Source: Bosea sp. BIWAKO-01 (GTDB lineage Bacteria; Pseudomonadota; Alphaproteobacteria; Rhizobiales; Beijerinckiaceae). From it: a stretch of DNA of 64,000 bases. Every line of letters begins with the position of its first letter. Position 1 is the first letter of the stretch. The position numbers and the translations under genes are program-made. This document shows positions 45,792 to 55,558 of this stretch, in pieces. The stretch lies in the NCBI RefSeq assembly GCF_001748145.1, contig NZ_BCQA01000001.1, forward strand, positions 1,476,001 through 1,540,000. Reading direction: 5' to 3'. The notes beneath the pieces are model-generated. The model searched no databases. It saw only the letters and a program-made list of their open reading frames with translations, and had not been told where the DNA came from.

Positions 45792-46946
45792 ATGAACGCA
45801 CGCATCGCTATCGAGGCCGGAGAAGTGCCGGGACGGGCAGAGCAGGTCGCGACCCGCATCGCCTTCTTCGTTGCCGGGCTCGGCATCGCAGCATGGGCAC
45901 CTCTGGTGCCCTATGCCAAGCTGCGCATGGCTCTCGACGATGGTGCGCTTGGATTGCTGCTGCTCTGCCTCGGCGCCGGCTCGATCCTGGCCATGCCGCT
46001 ATCGGGCGCGCTGGCTTCGCGGTTCGGTTGCCGCCGCGTGCTGATTGGCGCGGTGCTGCTGATCGCTTTCATGCTCCCGGCTCTCGCGACCGCCGCGCAC
46101 TTGCCGCTGCTCGCCCTGGCACTGTTCGTCTTCGGAGCCGGCATTGGCTCGCTGGATTGCGTCATCAACATCCAGGCCGTGATCGTCGAGCGAGCCAGCG
46201 GGCGCAGCATGATGTCCGGCTTTCACGGTCTCTTCAGTCTCGGCGGCATAGCCGGAGCGGCCGGGGCCAGCGGGCTCCTGATGCTGGGTGCGACGCCGCT
46301 CCTCGCCACGCTCGTCGTCGTCGCGATCCTCCTGGTTGCGATAGCCTGGGCGGCCTCGGGGCTCTTGCCCTATGCCAGCAAGGGCGAAGGCCCGGCCTTC
46401 GCCATTCCGCACGGCATCGTGCTCTTCATCGGCGTGCTCTGCTTCGTCGTCTTCCTGGCCGAGGGCGCCATGCTGGACTGGAGTGCCGTCTTCCTGACCG
46501 ATCTGCGCCAGGTCGATGCCGCTTATGCGGGACTTGGCTATGCGGCTTTCGCCAGCACCATGACAATCGGCCGGCTGACCGGCGACCGCTTCGTGCAGCG
46601 CCTCGGGGCCCAGCGCATCATCATATCGGGCGGCCTCTGCGCAGCGGCAGGTCTCGCGCTCGCAACGCTTGCACCATCCTGGCTGGCAGGCCTCGTCGGT
46701 TTTGCGCTTGTGGGGGCGGGTTGCTCGAATATCGTGCCGGTTCTCTACACGGCGATCGGCCGACAGAATGCGATGCCCGAGCATATCGCCGTGCCCGCGA
46801 TCTCGACACTGGGCTATGCCGGTATCCTTGTCGGCCCCGCAGCAATCGGTGCCGTGGCGCAGTTCGCGAGCCTGCCCATTGCCTTCCTGGTCGTCGCGGC
46901 GCTGCTCATCGGTGTCGCAGCCAGCGCTCCGCGGCTGCGCACATGA
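45792..46946 (+). CDS. MFS transporter (YbjJ-like)
   Basis: The 384-residue protein has 12 predicted membrane segments. ATRIAFFVAGLGIAAWAPLVPYAK and LGAGSILAMPLSGALASRFG in the first helices and EGAMLDWSAVFL in the middle are typical of the YbjJ/FucP-like branch. It starts 7 bases after dpaL, so it is likely co-transcribed and may move the lyase substrate or product. The actual substrate is unknown. Confidence 0.87.
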   Translation: MNARIAIEAGEVPGRAEQVATRIAFFVAGLGIAAWAPLVPYAKLRMALDDGALGLLLLCLGAGSILAMPLSGALASRFGCRRVLIGAVLLIAFMLPALATAAHLPLLALALFVFGAGIGSLDCVINIQAVIVERASGRSMMSGFHGLFSLGGIAGAAGASGLLMLGATPLLATLVVVAILLVAIAWAASGLLPYASKGEGPAFAIPHGIVLFIGVLCFVVFLAEGAMLDWSAVFLTDLRQVDAAYAGLGYAAFASTMTIGRLTGDRFVQRLGAQRIIISGGLCAAAGLALATLAPSWLAGLVGFALVGAGCSNIVPVLYTAIGRQNAMPEHIAVPAISTLGYAGILVGPAAIGAVAQFASLPIAFLVVAALLIGVAASAPRLRT

Positions 46947-46995
46947 GCTTCGCATCTCTCACCGCGCCGCAAGGCACGTCCGTTGGAGGCAGACC

Positions 46996-47697
46996 ATGAC
47001 TGCGCTCACGACGGATCCGGTTCATCATCCTGATTGGCAAGGCACGCAAATGAGTACGGCATTAGAGCTGACGCGGACCATGGACCTGATCTACCAGACC
47101 CATTCGCCCTATGCGCGCAAGGTCCTGGTCTTTGCCCATGAAGCGGGTATCGCCGGACAGCTCCGCGTCGTCCACCAGGAGACAAGCCCGACCAACCGGA
47201 ACGACGACGTCTTTGCGGTCAACCCGCTCGGCAAGGTTCCCGTCCTCGTCCTCCCCGATGGCGAGGCGATCTTCGATTCGGTCGTGATCTGCGACTATCT
47301 CGGCAGCCTCGACGGCGGCAGCCGGCTCGTTCCGCAAGGCGGGCGGGCGAGATGGTCCGCGCTTCGCCTGCAGGCGCTCGCCCAGGGCCTGTGCGACGCC
47401 GGCATTGCGCTGCGCTGGGAAACCGTACGTCGCCCCGAAGCCCTGCGCTATCCGCCCCTGGCAGAGGGAATGACGGCAAAACTCGTCGAATCCTACGATT
47501 ATCTCGAACGCGAGACGGATTTCGACGCGCCGCTCCATGTCGGCCATATCGCGCTTGCGACCGCCCTTTCATGGCTGGAATTCCGCGAGCTGCCCGCCTT
47601 CGAGCCTGGCCGGCCACGGCTGGCCCACTGGTATCGCTCCTTCTCGGAACGCCCCTCGATGCGCGCCACGATCTATGACGGCGAGACGCATGACTGA
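46996..47697 (+). CDS. Glutathione S-transferase family protein
   Basis: The 233-residue protein has a thioredoxin-like N-domain (DLIYQTHSPYARKVLVFAHEAG, then NPLGKVPVLVLPDGEAIFDSVVICDYL) and a helical C-domain (LATALSWLEFRELP, RPRLAHWYRSFSERPSM). GGAGG before ATG 46996 supports that start, which gives a 28-residue extension before the GST domain; ATG 47080 would remove it. The S-x-Y near the N-terminus may activate glutathione. Co-transcription with the upstream genes is likely. Confidence 0.87.
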   Translation: MTALTTDPVHHPDWQGTQMSTALELTRTMDLIYQTHSPYARKVLVFAHEAGIAGQLRVVHQETSPTNRNDDVFAVNPLGKVPVLVLPDGEAIFDSVVICDYLGSLDGGSRLVPQGGRARWSALRLQALAQGLCDAGIALRWETVRRPEALRYPPLAEGMTAKLVESYDYLERETDFDAPLHVGHIALATALSWLEFRELPAFEPGRPRLAHWYRSFSERPSMRATIYDGETHD

Positions 47698-47754
47698 TCG
47701 CAACGCCAGTTCGCCTGGCGGCCGCCCCCCGACTTCACGATGGTGGAAAGAGAC

Positions 47755-48915
47755 ATGACCACGCTCGACCCGAACGCCCTCGAACGCGAGATGACCGGGT
47801 GGCGGCGTGACCTGCACGCACATCCCGAATTCGGCTTCGAGGAGAAGCGAACCTCCGCCTTCGTCGCGGCCAAGCTCAGGGAGTTCGGCCTCGACGATGT
47901 GGCCGAGGGCATCGGCGGCACCGGTGTCGTCGGCACGCTGAAGCGTGGCAGCGGCAACCGCGCCATCGCGCTTCGGGCGGATATGGACGCGCTGCGCATC
48001 AGCGAGCAGGCCGAGCATGCCTACCGCTCGCAAACGCCCGGCACCATGCATGCCTGCGGCCATGACGGGCATACCGCGATGCTGCTTGGTGCGGCAAAGC
48101 TGCTGGCGAGCGAGGGCGGCTTCGACGGGACCGTGCGCTTCCTCTTCCAGCCTGCCGAGGAATGGGGCAGAGGCGCGCTCGCCATGCTCTCCGACGGGCT
48201 GATGGAGCGTTTTCCCTTCGAGGAGATCTATGGGCTGCACAATGCGCCGGGATTGCCTGTCGGTCAGTTCCAGACTCGCGCCGGCCCGATCATGTCGGCG
48301 GAGGACAATTTCGAGATCGTGCTCAAGGGCGTCGGTGGCCATGCGGCGCGCCCGCATGTCGGCAATGAGGCCCTGATCGCCGCCTGCGCGCTCGTCACCA
48401 ATTTCCAGACCATCGTGTCGCGGCGGCTCAGCCCGACCGATATCGGCGTCGTCTCGGTGACCGAGCTCATCACCGACGGCACGCGCAACGCCCTGCCGGG
48501 CCTCGCCCGCATCCTTGGCGACGCCAGGAGCTTCCGGCCGGAGGTCAGCGCCGAGATCGAGAAGCAGATGCGCATCATCACGGAGGGCACGGCGCTTGCC
48601 TATAACGTCTCGGCCGAGGTGACCTATACCCGCGAATTCGTGCCGTTGGTGAATGACGAGGCCCTGGCGGGGGAAGCCCTGACCGCAGCAAGAAGCGTCT
48701 TCGGCGCGGAGAATGTCGCCACCGCCCGCGAGCCGATGACCGGCTCGGAGGATTTCGCCCGCTTCCTCGACCATGTGCCGGGCTGCTTCGCCTTCGTCGG
48801 CAATGGCACCTCTGCACCCTTGCACAATCCTTGCTACGATTTCGACGACGCCGGCCTCATTCACGGCGCCCGTTTCCATGCCACGATCACGCGGCAGCGC
48901 CTGCGCCCTGCCTGA
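47755..48915 (+). CDS. M20 family amidohydrolase/aminoacylase
   Basis: The 386-residue metallohydrolase of the hippurate hydrolase/N-acyl-amino-acid amidohydrolase type has RRDLHAHPEFGFEE at the N-terminus, the metal-binding MHACGHDGHTAM, the catalytic glutamates in FQPAEEWGRGA, and the dimer-domain GVGGHAARPH. ATG 47740 would add five residues. It probably frees an amino acid from an acylated precursor; beside dpaL the released compound might be diaminopropionate, which is inference. Confidence 0.9.
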   Translation: MTTLDPNALEREMTGWRRDLHAHPEFGFEEKRTSAFVAAKLREFGLDDVAEGIGGTGVVGTLKRGSGNRAIALRADMDALRISEQAEHAYRSQTPGTMHACGHDGHTAMLLGAAKLLASEGGFDGTVRFLFQPAEEWGRGALAMLSDGLMERFPFEEIYGLHNAPGLPVGQFQTRAGPIMSAEDNFEIVLKGVGGHAARPHVGNEALIAACALVTNFQTIVSRRLSPTDIGVVSVTELITDGTRNALPGLARILGDARSFRPEVSAEIEKQMRIITEGTALAYNVSAEVTYTREFVPLVNDEALAGEALTAARSVFGAENVATAREPMTGSEDFARFLDHVPGCFAFVGNGTSAPLHNPCYDFDDAGLIHGARFHATITRQRLRPA

Positions 48916-48959
48916 CCGCCGCCCGTCCTCCCTGCCGCTTCCCGATCCGGAGCTCTGCC

Positions 48960-49760
48960 ATGGCCCATTCCCTCAAATCCGGCACTGCCAGCCCGCTCAG
49001 GGAGCCCGGCCCGAACCAACCGGCTCTCGAGTCCGAAGCCGTCTGGGAGGCGCGTGCCGATCTCGCCGCGTGCTTCCGCATGGCGGCGCGCCATGGGCTG
49101 GAAGAGGGCATCTGCAACCATTTCTCGGCGCTGGTGCCAGGTTATGACGACCTCTTCATCGTCAATCCCTATGGCTGCGCCTTCCGCGAGCTGACCGCCT
49201 CGAAGCTGCTGATCTGCGATTTCCACGGCAATGTCGTCGCTGGCGAGGGGCAGCCCGAGGCGACGGCCTTCTACATCCATGCGCGCATCCACAAGGCGAT
49301 CCCGCGCGCCAGGGTCGCTTTCCACACGCATATGCCCTACGCGACCGCGCTCTCGATGACAGAGGGCGAGCCACTGATCTTCGCCGGCCAGACCTCGCTG
49401 AAATTCTACGGCCGGACCGCCGTCGACCGCGACTACAACGGGCTTGCGCTCGACGAGCGCGAGGGCGATCGCATTGCCGGCGCCATCGGCGATGCCGACA
49501 TCGTCTTCATGAAGCATCACGGCGTCATGGTGCTGGGTCCGACGATCGCCGAGGCCTGGGACGACCTGTATTATCTCGAACGGGCCTGCGAGGTGCAGAC
49601 ACTGGCGCTCTCGACCGGGCGCGAGGTCCTGCCCGTCGCGCCCGCGATCGCCGAAGCGGCCTATCGCCAGATGCGCGAAGGCGACCCGGAATCGGCAAGG
49701 CTCCACCTCGCCTCGATCAGACGCACGCTCGATCTCGAAGAGCCGGCCTATCGCAGCTGA
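48960..49760 (+). CDS. Class II aldolase/adducin family protein
   Basis: The 266-residue protein has the zinc-binding VAFHTHMPYATALS, the FMKHHGVMVLG motif and EEGICNHFSALVPG near the N-terminus, as in the aldolase/adducin family (fuculose-phosphate aldolase relatives). Adducin-type members without a known reaction also fit, so enzymatic activity is not certain. ATG 48960 agrees with family N-termini. It follows the M20 gene by 44 bases and ends the cluster. Confidence 0.87.
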   Translation: MAHSLKSGTASPLREPGPNQPALESEAVWEARADLAACFRMAARHGLEEGICNHFSALVPGYDDLFIVNPYGCAFRELTASKLLICDFHGNVVAGEGQPEATAFYIHARIHKAIPRARVAFHTHMPYATALSMTEGEPLIFAGQTSLKFYGRTAVDRDYNGLALDEREGDRIAGAIGDADIVFMKHHGVMVLGPTIAEAWDDLYYLERACEVQTLALSTGREVLPVAPAIAEAAYRQMREGDPESARLHLASIRRTLDLEEPAYRS

Positions 49761-49930
49761 GCAGTGAACACGGGCTCGTCCATCCATGCGTCCGGCGTGA
49801 TGCGCCGAACGCATTAAACAACTCGACAAGAGCCGACAGGCAGCGCTAGCTTCCTTGGAAGGAATACAAGGTATCCGGTGGGGAGCGGTGCGTTGGTACT
49901 GCCCCCGTCATAGTCGCGGGAGCTGTCACC

Positions 49931-50122
49931 GTGATATCCGATGGTGCCAAGGCCGAAACCGGGGCCGAATTCAGGCCTGCAACGCGACGGCAGGAGTTCC
50001 TTGCCTTCATCGTCCTGGCGATACTGATCTGGCCGATTATCGCGGTTGGCGTCGTCGGCGGCTATGGTTTCCTGATCTGGATGCTGCAGTTGGTCTTCGG
50101 ACCGCCCGGCCCGCCACGGTGA
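49931..50122 (+). CDS. napE: Periplasmic nitrate reductase membrane protein NapE
   Basis: The 63-residue protein has one transmembrane helix (about residues 25-50, FIVLAILIWPIIAVGVVGGYGFLIW) preceded by RRQEFLAF, the NapE pattern. The function is not established. The start is GTG 49931 with the frame ending 10 bases before napF. It opens the nap operon. No FNR-type box (TTGAT-N4-ATCAA) was seen in the 170 bases before it. Confidence 0.88.
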   Translation: MISDGAKAETGAEFRPATRRQEFLAFIVLAILIWPIIAVGVVGGYGFLIWMLQLVFGPPGPPR

Positions 50123-50132
50123 GGGCCCGGCC

Positions 50133-50642
50133 ATGGCAGAGCGGGGGATCGATCTCGGCAGACGCGGGTTCCTGAAGGGGCTTCTTCCCTCGCAACCCTT
50201 CGTCATTCGTCCACCCTGGTCGCTCGAAGAAACGATTGCGAGCGCCTGCACGGGATGCGGTGCCTGCATCGGCGCCTGCCCGCAGGCGATCATCAGGCTG
50301 GATGCCCGGCAGCGGCCCGAAATCGAATTCAGCTCCAGCGAATGTACCTTCTGCGGTGCCTGCGCCGAGGCCTGTCCGGAGCCCGTCTTCGATCGCGCGC
50401 GGCCTGCCTTTCAGCACGTCGCCCTGATCGAAGACGCATGCTTTGCCGCGCGCGGCGTCGTTTGCCAGAGCTGCGGCGATGCCTGCCCGGAAATGGCGAT
50501 CCGCTTCCGTCCGCGTCTCGGCGGCCCTGCCCTGCCTGAACTCGCGGTCGATCGATGCACCGGTTGCGGTGCCTGCATCGCGGCTTGCCCGGCCACCGCC
50601 ATCGCAACGCGCCCCAGGGCAGCGGAGGCAGCCCATGCCTGA
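50133..50642 (+). CDS. napF: Ferredoxin-type protein NapF
   Basis: The 169-residue protein holds four cysteine groups for 4Fe-4S clusters: CTGCGACIGACP, CTFCGACAEACP, the shorter CQSCGDACP, and CTGCGACIAACP. A GRRGFLKG motif at the N-terminus resembles a twin-arginine signal, yet NapF is known as a cytoplasmic factor that helps mature NapA. It overlaps napD by 8 bases. Confidence 0.92.
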   Translation: MAERGIDLGRRGFLKGLLPSQPFVIRPPWSLEETIASACTGCGACIGACPQAIIRLDARQRPEIEFSSSECTFCGACAEACPEPVFDRARPAFQHVALIEDACFAARGVVCQSCGDACPEMAIRFRPRLGGPALPELAVDRCTGCGACIAACPATAIATRPRAAEAAHA

Positions 50643-50913
50643 GGCTCGAGCCAGCCGCACCATCCATATTTCCAGCGCCGTCGTCACGGCCTTTCCGGAG
50701 CATTGCGACGCAGTCGTGCGCCAGATCAATGCTCTGCCGGGCACCGAGGTCCATCGTGTCGAGAACGGCAAGATCGTCATCGTGATGGAAGCCGAGAGCA
50801 CGGGCGAGATGGGTGGCAGGCTCACGGGCATCGCACTGATGGACGGCGTGCTTTCGGCAAACTTCGTCTTCGAACAGATCACCACCCTCGACGACATTGG
50901 AGCTGGATCATGA
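50635..50913 (+). CDS. napD: NapA-specific chaperone NapD
   Basis: The 92-residue ferredoxin-fold chaperone binds the NapA twin-arginine signal before export. Family segments are [37 protein letters not shown] and [13 protein letters not shown]. It overlaps both neighbours, napF by 8 bases and napA by ATGA, so it is made just before its client. Confidence 0.92.
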   Translation: MPEARASRTIHISSAVVTAFPEHCDAVVRQINALPGTEVHRVENGKIVIVMEAESTGEMGGRLTGIALMDGVLSANFVFEQITTLDDIGAGS

Positions 50914-53405
50914 CCCTATCCCGTCGCGAGATGCTGAAGGCGCAGGCGGCGGGCATCGCCGCTGCCGCCGCCAATATGAGCCTGCCTGCCGAGGCACAGC
51001 CCGTCGCCGGCGGCGTCGACACGCTGGAGATCACCTGGTCAAAAGCGCCATGCCGCTTCTGCGGCACCGGCTGCGGCGTCATGGTCGGCGTCAAGGAAGG
51101 CAAGGTCATCGCCACCCATGGCGACATGAAAGCCGAGGTCAATCGCGGCCTGAACTGCGTGAAGGGCTATTTCCTCTCGAAGATCATGTATGGCGCCGAC
51201 CGGCTGACGCAGCCTCTGCTGCGCAAGAAGGGGGGCGTCTACGCCAAGGACGGCGAGTTCACGCCGGTTTCCTGGGACGAGGCCTTCGACGTCATGGCTG
51301 CGCAGGCCAAGCGCGTGCTGAAAGAGAAGGGACCGACCGCAGTCGGCATGTTCGGCTCCGGCCAGTGGACGATATTCGAGGGCTATGCCGCGACCAAACT
51401 GATGCGCGCCGGCTTTCGTTCGAACAATCTCGACCCCAATGCCCGCCACTGCATGGCATCCGCCGCCGTCGCGTTCATGCGGACCTTCGGCATGGATGAG
51501 CCGATGGGCTGCTATGACGATTTCGAAGCCACGGACTCCTTCGTGCTCTGGGGCTCGAACATGGCGGAGATGCACCCGATCCTGTGGACGCGCGTCGCCG
51601 ACCGCAGACTCGGCCATCCACATGTCAAGGTCGCGGTGCTCTCGACCTACACCCACCGCAGCGCCGACCTCGCCGACATCCCGATCATCTTCAAGCCGGG
51701 CACCGATCTGGCGATCCTCAACTACATCGCCAATTACATCATCACCACCGGTCGGGTGAACAAGGACTTCGTCGGCAAGCACACCACCTTTGTGAAGGGC
51801 GCGACCGATATCGGCTACGGCCTGCGCCCCGACGATCCGCGCGAGGTCAAGGCGAGGAAAGCAGCCGATGTCGGCGCGACCTCGCCGATCGATTTCGAGG
51901 CCTATGCCGCCTTCGTGAAGGACTACACGCTTGAGAAGGTGTCCGAACTCACCGGCGTCGAGCGCGGCTTCCTGGAGCAGCTTGCCGAGCTTTATGCCGA
52001 CCCGAAGCGCAAGGTCGTGTCCTTCTGGACAATGGGCTTCAACCAGCATGTCCGTGGCGTCTGGGCGAACCAGCTCGTCTACAACCTGCATCTGCTGACC
52101 GGGAAGATCTCCGAGCCAGGCAACAGCCCCTTCTCGCTGACCGGGCAACCTTCCGCCTGCGGCACGGCGCGCGAGGTCGGCACCTTCGCCCACCGCCTGC
52201 CGGCGGACATGGTGGTGACCAATCCGGAGCATCGCAAGCATGCCGAGGAGATCTGGCGCGTTCCGGGGGGACTGCTGCCCGACAAGCCCGGCTATCACGC
52301 GGTCGAGCAGGACCGCATGCTCAAGGACGGCAAGCTCAATTTCTACTGGATCCAGGTCAACAACAACCTGCAGGCGGCGCCGAACAGCGGCAACGAGACC
52401 TATCCGGGCTACCGCAACCCCGAGAACTTCATCGTCGTCTCCGACGCCTATCCGACCGTGACGGCGATGGCCGCCGACCTGATCCTGCCTGCCGCCATGT
52501 GGGTCGAGAAGGAAGGCGCCTATGGCAATGCCGAGCGCCGCACCCATGTCTGGCACCAGTTGGTCAAGGCACCGGGGGAGGCCCGCTCCGACCTTTGGCA
52601 ACTGATGGAGTTCTCGAAGCGTTTCACCACCGACGAGGTCTGGCCGGCAGAGCTGCTGAACGCAAATCCGAACTATCGCGGCAAGTCCCTGTTCGACGTC
52701 CTGTTCCGCAACGGCAATGTCGACAAGTTCCCGCTCTCCGAGATCAGCCCCGACTACGAGAACCAGGAAGCCAAGGATTTCGGCTTCTACGTCCACAAGG
52801 GCCTGTTCGAGGAATACGCCAGTTTCGGCCGCGGGCATGGACATGATCTTGCGCCCTACGACACCTATCACGAGGTGCGCGGCCTGCGCTGGCCGGTGGT
52901 CAACGGCAAGGAAACGCTCTGGCGCTACCGCGAGGGCCTCGACCCCTATGTCAAACCGGGAAAGGGCTTCGAGTTCTACGGCAACCCCGACGGCAAGGCG
53001 CGGATCATCGCGGTGCCCTACGAGCCGCCGGCGGAATCGCCGGACAATGAATACGATCTCTGGCTGGTCACCGGGCGCGTGCTCGAGCACTGGCATTCCG
53101 GCTCGATGACGATGCGCGTGCCGGAACTTTTCAAGGCGTTTCCCGGCGCGCGCTGCTTCATGCACCCTGACGATGCCCGCCAGCGCGGGCTCAACCAGGG
53201 CGCGGAGATCCGGTTGATCTCCCGCCGTGGCGAAATGCGGACCCGCATCGAGACGCGCGGGCGCAACCGCATGCCCCAGGGCGTCGTCTTCGTGCCCTGG
53301 TTCGACGCCAGCCAGCTCATCAACAAGACCACTCTCGACGCGACCGATCCCATCTCCAAACAGACGGATTTCAAGAAATGCGCGGTCAAGATCGTAGCGG
53401 TCTGA
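50910..53405 (+). CDS. napA: Periplasmic nitrate reductase catalytic subunit NapA
   Basis: The 831-residue bis-MGD molybdoenzyme reduces nitrate to nitrite in the periplasm. The Tat signal is [11 protein letters not shown] (residues 4-14). The 4Fe-4S cluster uses C48, C51, C55 and C83 (CRFCGTGC and LNCVKG). The molybdenum ligand is C181 in NARHCMASA. Length is exactly that of the family. It follows napD by ATGA and precedes napB by 5 bases. Confidence 0.97.
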   Translation: MTLSRREMLKAQAAGIAAAAANMSLPAEAQPVAGGVDTLEITWSKAPCRFCGTGCGVMVGVKEGKVIATHGDMKAEVNRGLNCVKGYFLSKIMYGADRLTQPLLRKKGGVYAKDGEFTPVSWDEAFDVMAAQAKRVLKEKGPTAVGMFGSGQWTIFEGYAATKLMRAGFRSNNLDPNARHCMASAAVAFMRTFGMDEPMGCYDDFEATDSFVLWGSNMAEMHPILWTRVADRRLGHPHVKVAVLSTYTHRSADLADIPIIFKPGTDLAILNYIANYIITTGRVNKDFVGKHTTFVKGATDIGYGLRPDDPREVKARKAADVGATSPIDFEAYAAFVKDYTLEKVSELTGVERGFLEQLAELYADPKRKVVSFWTMGFNQHVRGVWANQLVYNLHLLTGKISEPGNSPFSLTGQPSACGTAREVGTFAHRLPADMVVTNPEHRKHAEEIWRVPGGLLPDKPGYHAVEQDRMLKDGKLNFYWIQVNNNLQAAPNSGNETYPGYRNPENFIVVSDAYPTVTAMAADLILPAAMWVEKEGAYGNAERRTHVWHQLVKAPGEARSDLWQLMEFSKRFTTDEVWPAELLNANPNYRGKSLFDVLFRNGNVDKFPLSEISPDYENQEAKDFGFYVHKGLFEEYASFGRGHGHDLAPYDTYHEVRGLRWPVVNGKETLWRYREGLDPYVKPGKGFEFYGNPDGKARIIAVPYEPPAESPDNEYDLWLVTGRVLEHWHSGSMTMRVPELFKAFPGARCFMHPDDARQRGLNQGAEIRLISRRGEMRTRIETRGRNRMPQGVVFVPWFDASQLINKTTLDATDPISKQTDFKKCAVKIVAV

Positions 53406-53410
53406 GCCTG

Positions 53411-53878
53411 ATGCGCTCCTGGACCGTCCTTGGGACTGCCTTGGCGGCTGTGTTCGTCCTCTGCTTCGGCGCGCTCTCGCAGGAGAGCGGCCGGATCAAC
53501 ATCGTGCCGCGGCTGACCGGCGCCGCGCCCCCGATGGGCGTCGTCAACGTGCCGCCGCTCGACCGCCCGATCGTCGACGATGTCAGGCGCATGCGGAACT
53601 ATCCCGAACAGCCGCCGATCATTCCACATTCGATCGACGGCTATCAGCTGACGCTGAACACCAACCGCTGCATGGATTGCCACAAGCGCGAGTTCACCGA
53701 GGGCTCCGGCGCCCCGATGATCAGCATCACCCATTTCCAGGACCGGGACGGACAGGTGCTCTCGGACGTGACGCCACGGCGCTATTTCTGCACCGCCTGC
53801 CATGTCCAGCAGACCGACGCCCGTGCGCTGGTGCCGAATACGTTCCAGGACGCAAACACGATTGGCCGGAAGCGGTAA
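53411..53878 (+). CDS. napB: Diheme cytochrome NapB
   Basis: The 155-residue electron-transfer subunit of nitrate reductase has a signal peptide (about residues 1-24, ending ALSQ), heme c sites CMDCH (87-91) and CTACH (127-131), and the NapB start of the mature domain, RPIVDDVRRMRNYPEQPP. ATG 53411 is chosen because it gives a proper signal peptide; an in-frame upstream ATG at 53378 lies inside napA. Confidence 0.94.
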   Translation: MRSWTVLGTALAAVFVLCFGALSQESGRINIVPRLTGAAPPMGVVNVPPLDRPIVDDVRRMRNYPEQPPIIPHSIDGYQLTLNTNRCMDCHKREFTEGSGAPMISITHFQDRDGQVLSDVTPRRYFCTACHVQQTDARALVPNTFQDANTIGRKR

Positions 53879-53890
53879 CGGGGCGCCGAC

Positions 53891-54604
53891 ATGGGTAAGC
53901 TGAAGGCTCTCTTCCTGCGCGCGTGGAACCTCGCGGTCTGGTTCTGGCGGGTCATCAGCCGGCCCAGCGCCTATCTATCCCTGGGCTTCCTGACGCTCGG
54001 CGGCTTCATCTGCGGCGTCATCTTCTGGGGCGGCTTCAACACGGCGCTCGAGGTCACCAACACCGAGAAATTCTGCACCTCCTGTCACGAGATGCGCGAC
54101 AACGTCTACCAGGAGCTGACCCAGACCATCCATTTCTCCAACCGCTCTGGTGTGCGCGCGAGCTGCCCCGATTGCCATGTCCCCCATCAATGGACTGACA
54201 AGATCGCCCGCAAGATGCAGGCTTCGAAAGAGGTCTGGGGCAAGATCTTCGGCACGATCTCGACACGCCAGAAATTCCTCGACCACCGGCTCGAACTCGC
54301 CAAGCATGAATGGGCGCGGTTGAAGGCGAACGACTCGCTGGAATGCCGGAATTGCCATTCCACCGTCGCGATGGATTTTACCAAGCAGACGCGACGGGCG
54401 GCCGAGATCCACAGCCGTTTCCTGATCCCGAAGGAGAAGACCTGCATCGATTGCCACAAGGGCATCGCCCATCTCCTGCCCGACATGACCGGCATCGAGC
54501 CCGGCTGGAAGGAAGCACCCGAGCTGCAGGGCAAGGGCAGCGCCTCCTGGCACGGCCCCGAGCACGAACTGCGTGCTTATCTCGCCAGCATCGAGACGCG
54601 TTGA
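53891..54604 (+). CDS. napC: Membrane tetraheme quinol dehydrogenase NapC
   Basis: The 237-residue protein has one N-terminal membrane anchor (about residues 28-50) and four heme c motifs, CTSCH, CPDCH, CRNCH and CIDCH (residues 62, 92, 152 and 185). It takes electrons from quinol and passes them to NapB. It lies 12 bases after napB. No napG or napH follows, so the operon is the napEFDABC form common in alphaproteobacteria. Confidence 0.95.
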   Translation: MGKLKALFLRAWNLAVWFWRVISRPSAYLSLGFLTLGGFICGVIFWGGFNTALEVTNTEKFCTSCHEMRDNVYQELTQTIHFSNRSGVRASCPDCHVPHQWTDKIARKMQASKEVWGKIFGTISTRQKFLDHRLELAKHEWARLKANDSLECRNCHSTVAMDFTKQTRRAAEIHSRFLIPKEKTCIDCHKGIAHLLPDMTGIEPGWKEAPELQGKGSASWHGPEHELRAYLASIETR

Positions 54605-54610
54605 GCAGGC

Positions 54611-55558
54611 TCAGGCCGCAGCTTGGAGCGCGCCGCGCGTTGCGAGATGGATGCCGGCCAGCATGCAGCGCACCGAGCCACCCGCGAGCTCGATCGTCGG
54701 CACGTCGAGTGGCAGCAGGGTCGCAAGACCTTCCAACGTCGCACGCTGTTCCGGGCGAAGAGCCTGCAAGGCACGTGACGACAGCGCCACGACGCGACCG
54801 TCCCTGCCCTGCAGCTCGATTGCATTGCCAGCGAACGCGTTGATCTGCCCGTGGTCGAGATCGATGACGGTGCGCCCTTCGGCCAGCCGCTCCGCAATCT
54901 CGCTACGGCGCGCGGCATCGCGAATGGTGGCCAATCCGATCAGGCAGAACTCCGTGCCGATGCACATCAGGACATTGGTGTGATAGATCGCCCGGCCCGC
55001 GGCATCGACCGCATCGAAGACCACCGGCTCGAAATTGAAATGCGTGCAGAAGCGCTCCAGCGCCACCTCGTTGGTGCGGTTCGAGCGCGCGGCATAAGCG
55101 ACGCGCTCGATATGATCGAGGACCATCGCACCGGTGCCTTCGAGATAGACCCCGTCCTGCTCCAGTCCGGAATAGTCGATCACGTCCTGGACGCGATAGC
55201 GATGCTTCAGCATCTCGATGACGTCGTGCCGCCGCTCCTTGCGCCGGCTCGGCGAGAACATCGGATAGAGCGCGACATGGCCGCCGGAATGGGTCGAGAA
55301 CCAGTTGTTCGGGAAGACGGAATCGGGCGTCGCGTTGCCCTCGTCCTCGAAGAGGTGCACGGCGATGCCGGCCTCCTCCAGCCGCGCCGCAGCACGCGTC
55401 ACTTCACGATGCGCTTCGGCGGCGATGGCAGAGGCGCTGCGCGCGGCATCGGTGCCCTGAAAGAGATTATCGGCGGCCGTCGCCGGGTTCGGCCTGAAGT
55501 GATGGGGACGGATCATCACGACGCTGCGCGGCGCCTGGACGGAGAGCTTTTGCATCAT
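54611..55558 (-). CDS. ctlX: CtlX-like arginine-deiminase-fold amidinohydrolase
   Basis: The 315-residue protein of the arginine deiminase/DDAH superfamily has VMIRPHHFRPNPATAADN near the N-terminus, DSVFPNNWFSTH, YHTNVLMCIG with the catalytic histidine, and the nucleophile C298 in GGSVRCMLAGIH. This pattern matches citrulline utilisation hydrolase CtlX. It overlaps ornithine cyclodeaminase by ATGA. Together they would turn citrulline to ornithine and then proline plus ammonia. Confidence 0.85.
   Translation of the reverse strand: MMQKLSVQAPRSVVMIRPHHFRPNPATAADNLFQGTDAARSASAIAAEAHREVTRAAARLEEAGIAVHLFEDEGNATPDSVFPNNWFSTHSGGHVALYPMFSPSRRKERRHDVIEMLKHRYRVQDVIDYSGLEQDGVYLEGTGAMVLDHIERVAYAARSNRTNEVALERFCTHFNFEPVVFDAVDAAGRAIYHTNVLMCIGTEFCLIGLATIRDAARRSEIAERLAEGRTVIDLDHGQINAFAGNAIELQGRDGRVVALSSRALQALRPEQRATLEGLATLLPLDVPTIELAGGSVRCMLAGIHLATRGALQAAA

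Noticed and set aside
49761..49930. FNR box before napE
   Set aside because: No TTGAT-N4-ATCAA-like sequence is present; only a short CTTCC-TT-GGAAG repeat (49850-49861) that is too small to interpret.
51039..53165. Minus-strand 708-residue open frame opposite napA
   Set aside because: napA on the plus strand has all cofactor ligands and full length; the antisense translation has no recognisable feature.
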